Positions 62,431-64,000 of a stretch of 64,000 bases of DNA are shown here, piece after piece (positions within the stretch are counted from its first letter, which is position 1; every line of letters starts with the position of its first letter). The DNA is taken from NCBI GenBank assembly GCA_943788775.1, contig CALSRO010000005.1, positions 620,001 through 684,000 on the forward strand. Reading direction: 5' to 3'. The notes beneath the pieces were generated by a model that was not told the origin of the DNA, searched no databases, and was given only the letters and a program-made list of their open reading frames with translations. This DNA comes from an uncultured Flavobacteriales bacterium. Lineage in GTDB: Bacteria; Bacteroidota; Bacteroidia; Flavobacteriales_G; Salibacteraceae. Made by a program: the position numbers and the translations under genes.

Positions 62431-63630
62431 AGCTACATCATCGTGAAATTCTTCTTTACCTCGATGAGCGTCTAAGGCTTCGAATATTCGAACGTTTAGT
62501 CCGCTCATGGTGTAGATTGATCCATCCTTAAAGAGTGAATCTAGAACTTGTTCGTTGAATGGAACACCCAGTTCATTTTCAAGTTCGATGAGTCCATCGG
62601 TATAGGCCACCATAATGGCATCAGGACCCAGTTTAACAGTTCCAATATTCACGCTAGGGAATTCTTCAAACATTCCCAATCCAACACAGCCATCAATCAG
62701 TTTTACTAGCTTACCATTATTGATCAAATGGGGTGGAGGATGGGCAGAATTCACATACTTAAGTTCTCTTGTTTTCGCGTTGAAATTTGCCAAAAACATG
62801 GTGATGAATCGCTCACCTTGGGCGTTTGACCAAACTCGGTCGTTTAGGTCGAGTAAAATGTCTTCTATCTCACGATCCTTCTGAACATTACCTCGAAGAC
62901 TTGTTTGAAAACTGGCCATTAAAATGGCTGCAGAAATTCCCTTACCACTTACATCTGCTATACATATATAAAACTCATCTTCAGAGACGCGAATCACATC
63001 ATAGAAGTCACCGCCAATTTCTTGGTGAGGGTGATAGGATGCGGCAACTTGCAATTTGTCATCATTAGGGAGTGTGCTTGGCAGAAGCATTTCCTGCATT
63101 TCGCGAGCCATTTCCAATTCTCTGTTCAATACCTCTTGCCTCAGATTCTGCTCTGTTAAACGTTTGTTCTCTGCGGCAACAGCAGTAATATTTGCTAAGG
63201 TTTGTATGAAAGGCAAATGTTTGATAATGGGACTTGCTCGGAGCTCTTGTTCGTCTAAATCTCCAAGTAGCACAAAAGCAATGATGTTCTTTTGGTGAAA
63301 AACTGGAATGACCACGTCAAAGCTTTTTGATTGCTCTGATCCAATCATTTCCATCACCGTGATGTCTTTGATGTGAACCAAATCCTCGTCCACATTTACA
63401 CTTCGCTCATCATCGCTCACTCCATAGGATAGAGCATGATTCCACCGTTGACCTTCTTTTAGAAAAATCAGTGCTTTACCAATGTTGAGTTGATGTTCAA
63501 GAATGTATTGAAAGAGGACAAAAAGTTCCTTTTCGGGTAGGTTATTATTAATGGCGTTGGTTAACTCCAACAGTGTGTTCAACTTGAACTCACTCACCCT
63601 TAATCGACTAACATTTCCTCCTTTTGACAT
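62407..63630 (-). CDS. GAF-domain PP2C (SpoIIE/RsbU-like) serine phosphatase
   Basis: 407 residues from the ATG at 63630. N-terminal GAF-like sensor (~15-160), a coiled linker (TEQNLRQEVLNRELEMAREMQEMLLP) and SpoIIE domain with GGDFYDVI (~208), IADVSGKGISAAILMASFQ (~225) and AYTDGLIELEN (~350), the metal-binding Asp sites of PP2C. Partner-switching phosphatase acting on a STAS-type anti-sigma antagonist; no such partner in the window. Start 63639 (TTG) is an alternative. Confidence 0.88.
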   Translation of the reverse strand: MSKGGNVSRLRVSEFKLNTLLELTNAINNNLPEKELFVLFQYILEHQLNIGKALIFLKEGQRWNHALSYGVSDDERSVNVDEDLVHIKDITVMEMIGSEQSKSFDVVIPVFHQKNIIAFVLLGDLDEQELRASPIIKHLPFIQTLANITAVAAENKRLTEQNLRQEVLNRELEMAREMQEMLLPSTLPNDDKLQVAASYHPHQEIGGDFYDVIRVSEDEFYICIADVSGKGISAAILMASFQTSLRGNVQKDREIEDILLDLNDRVWSNAQGERFITMFLANFNAKTRELKYVNSAHPPPHLINNGKLVKLIDGCVGLGMFEEFPSVNIGTVKLGPDAIMVAYTDGLIELENELGVPFNEQVLDSLFKDGSIYTMSGLNVRIFEALDAHRGKEEFHDDVALVSCHFL

Positions 63631-63669
63631 GTGCTTCAATCCTAGCCGAATGTATCTTTTTTAGTGCAA

Positions 63670-64000
63670 TTATTTGCTCAAATTGGAAAGTGTTGCCAGT
63701 TCCTTGAGCTTTTTTCGTGCTTCACCTGCCGGTGCACCAAAGTAGGTTTTTCCACCCTCCAACGATTTTCCAATGCCTGATTTTGCAAGGATGACCGCAC
63801 TTTCTCCAATCGTGACATTTGCAATACAACCGACTTGTCCCCACATAGTGACCTTGTCCTCCACGGTTACACATCCCGCAATGCCCACTTGCGCGGCAAA
63901 CAAACATCGTTTGCCGATTTTAGTGTCATGGCCAATATGGACCATGTTGTCGAATTTGGTGCCTTCACCAATGATGGTATCACCCGTCACACCCCTATCA
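63670..64000 (-). CDS. lpxD: UDP-3-O-acylglucosamine N-acyltransferase (3' part only)
   Basis: About 110 C-terminal residues visible; the gene runs off the right edge (the frame is open at 64000). Left-handed beta-helix hexapeptides (MVHIGHDTKIGKRCLF, AGCVTVEDKVTMWGQ) and the C-terminal block GKSLEGGKTYFGAPAGEARKKL are those of LpxD. Third step of lipid A synthesis: transfers a hydroxyacyl chain to the glucosamine 2-amine. Partial. Confidence 0.85.
   Translation of the reverse strand, partial: DRGVTGDTIIGEGTKFDNMVHIGHDTKIGKRCLFAAQVGIAGCVTVEDKVTMWGQVGCIANVTIGESAVILAKSGIGKSLEGGKTYFGAPAGEARKKLKELATLSNLSK

Overview
The window comes from a Bacteroidota genome, most likely Flavobacteriales or a close relative. 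Several independent signs agree: type IX secretion (T9SS) genes and cargo (a PorT homologue, a PorE-like TPR/PD40/OmpA lattice protein, two PKD proteins with the gliding-motility type-B sorting domain, one type-A cargo, a VPS10/BNR protein); a TamL-type lipoprotein; a short 289-residue primary sigma factor; TAnnTTTG promoter boxes; no Shine-Dalgarno sequences; and a tmRNA tag ending GETSYALAA. Most of the window is compact chromosomal core.

Layout. 1-4.6 kb: a truncated BNR/VPS10 cargo gene, a NUMOD4-HNH protein, an MsbA-like ABC exporter and a small membrane protein. 4.7-10.6 kb: a tightly coupled unit of lipoprotein, DUF5723-like outer-membrane protein, T9SS type-A cargo and a multi-spanning glycosyltransferase-like protein. 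10.6-14.7 kb: PorE-like protein, QueE, DUF4301 protein. 14.8-22.1 kb: a four-gene unit in which two giant T9SS type-B PKD proteins are bracketed by two small secreted proteins sharing a C-terminal motif. 22.1-26.6 kb: phosphohexomutase, coiled-coil lipoprotein, DUF983 protein, LMW-phosphatase/ArsC-like protein.

26.7-33.6 kb is an integrative element of about 6.9 kb inserted in the 3' end of ssrA (tmRNA). It is bounded by a 22-bp direct repeat of the tmRNA 3' end. It carries a frameshifted tyrosine recombinase, an excisionase-like HTH protein, a small HUH-like protein abutting a second recombinase fragment, small membrane proteins, a Cys-rich secreted peptide and an M48 peptidase whose TPR tail is broken. 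The original tmRNA terminator is left stranded on the far side and the element supplies a new one.

34-37.6 kb: outer-membrane barrel, AlaDH/saccharopine-dehydrogenase-like protein, a heavily frameshifted rpe, and a sensor-kinase fragment joined head-on to an OmpA fragment. Broken genes cluster between 26.9 and 37.6 kb, which may reflect consensus quality as well as decay. 37.6-50.7 kb is core: rpoD, pnp, rpsO, accD, tamL, an rRNA/tRNA methyltransferase, porT, menG/ubiE, trkH, an HldE-type kinase and an aminotransferase. 50.9-56.9 kb: small envelope proteins, meaB, YIP1/GldL-like proteins, a TSUP exporter with a leader hairpin, and a nitroreductase. 57-62.4 kb: a polysaccharide cluster (GT4 transferase, Kazal lipoprotein, flippase, Wzz, O-antigen ligase). 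The window ends with a GAF/PP2C phosphatase and the 3' part of lpxD.
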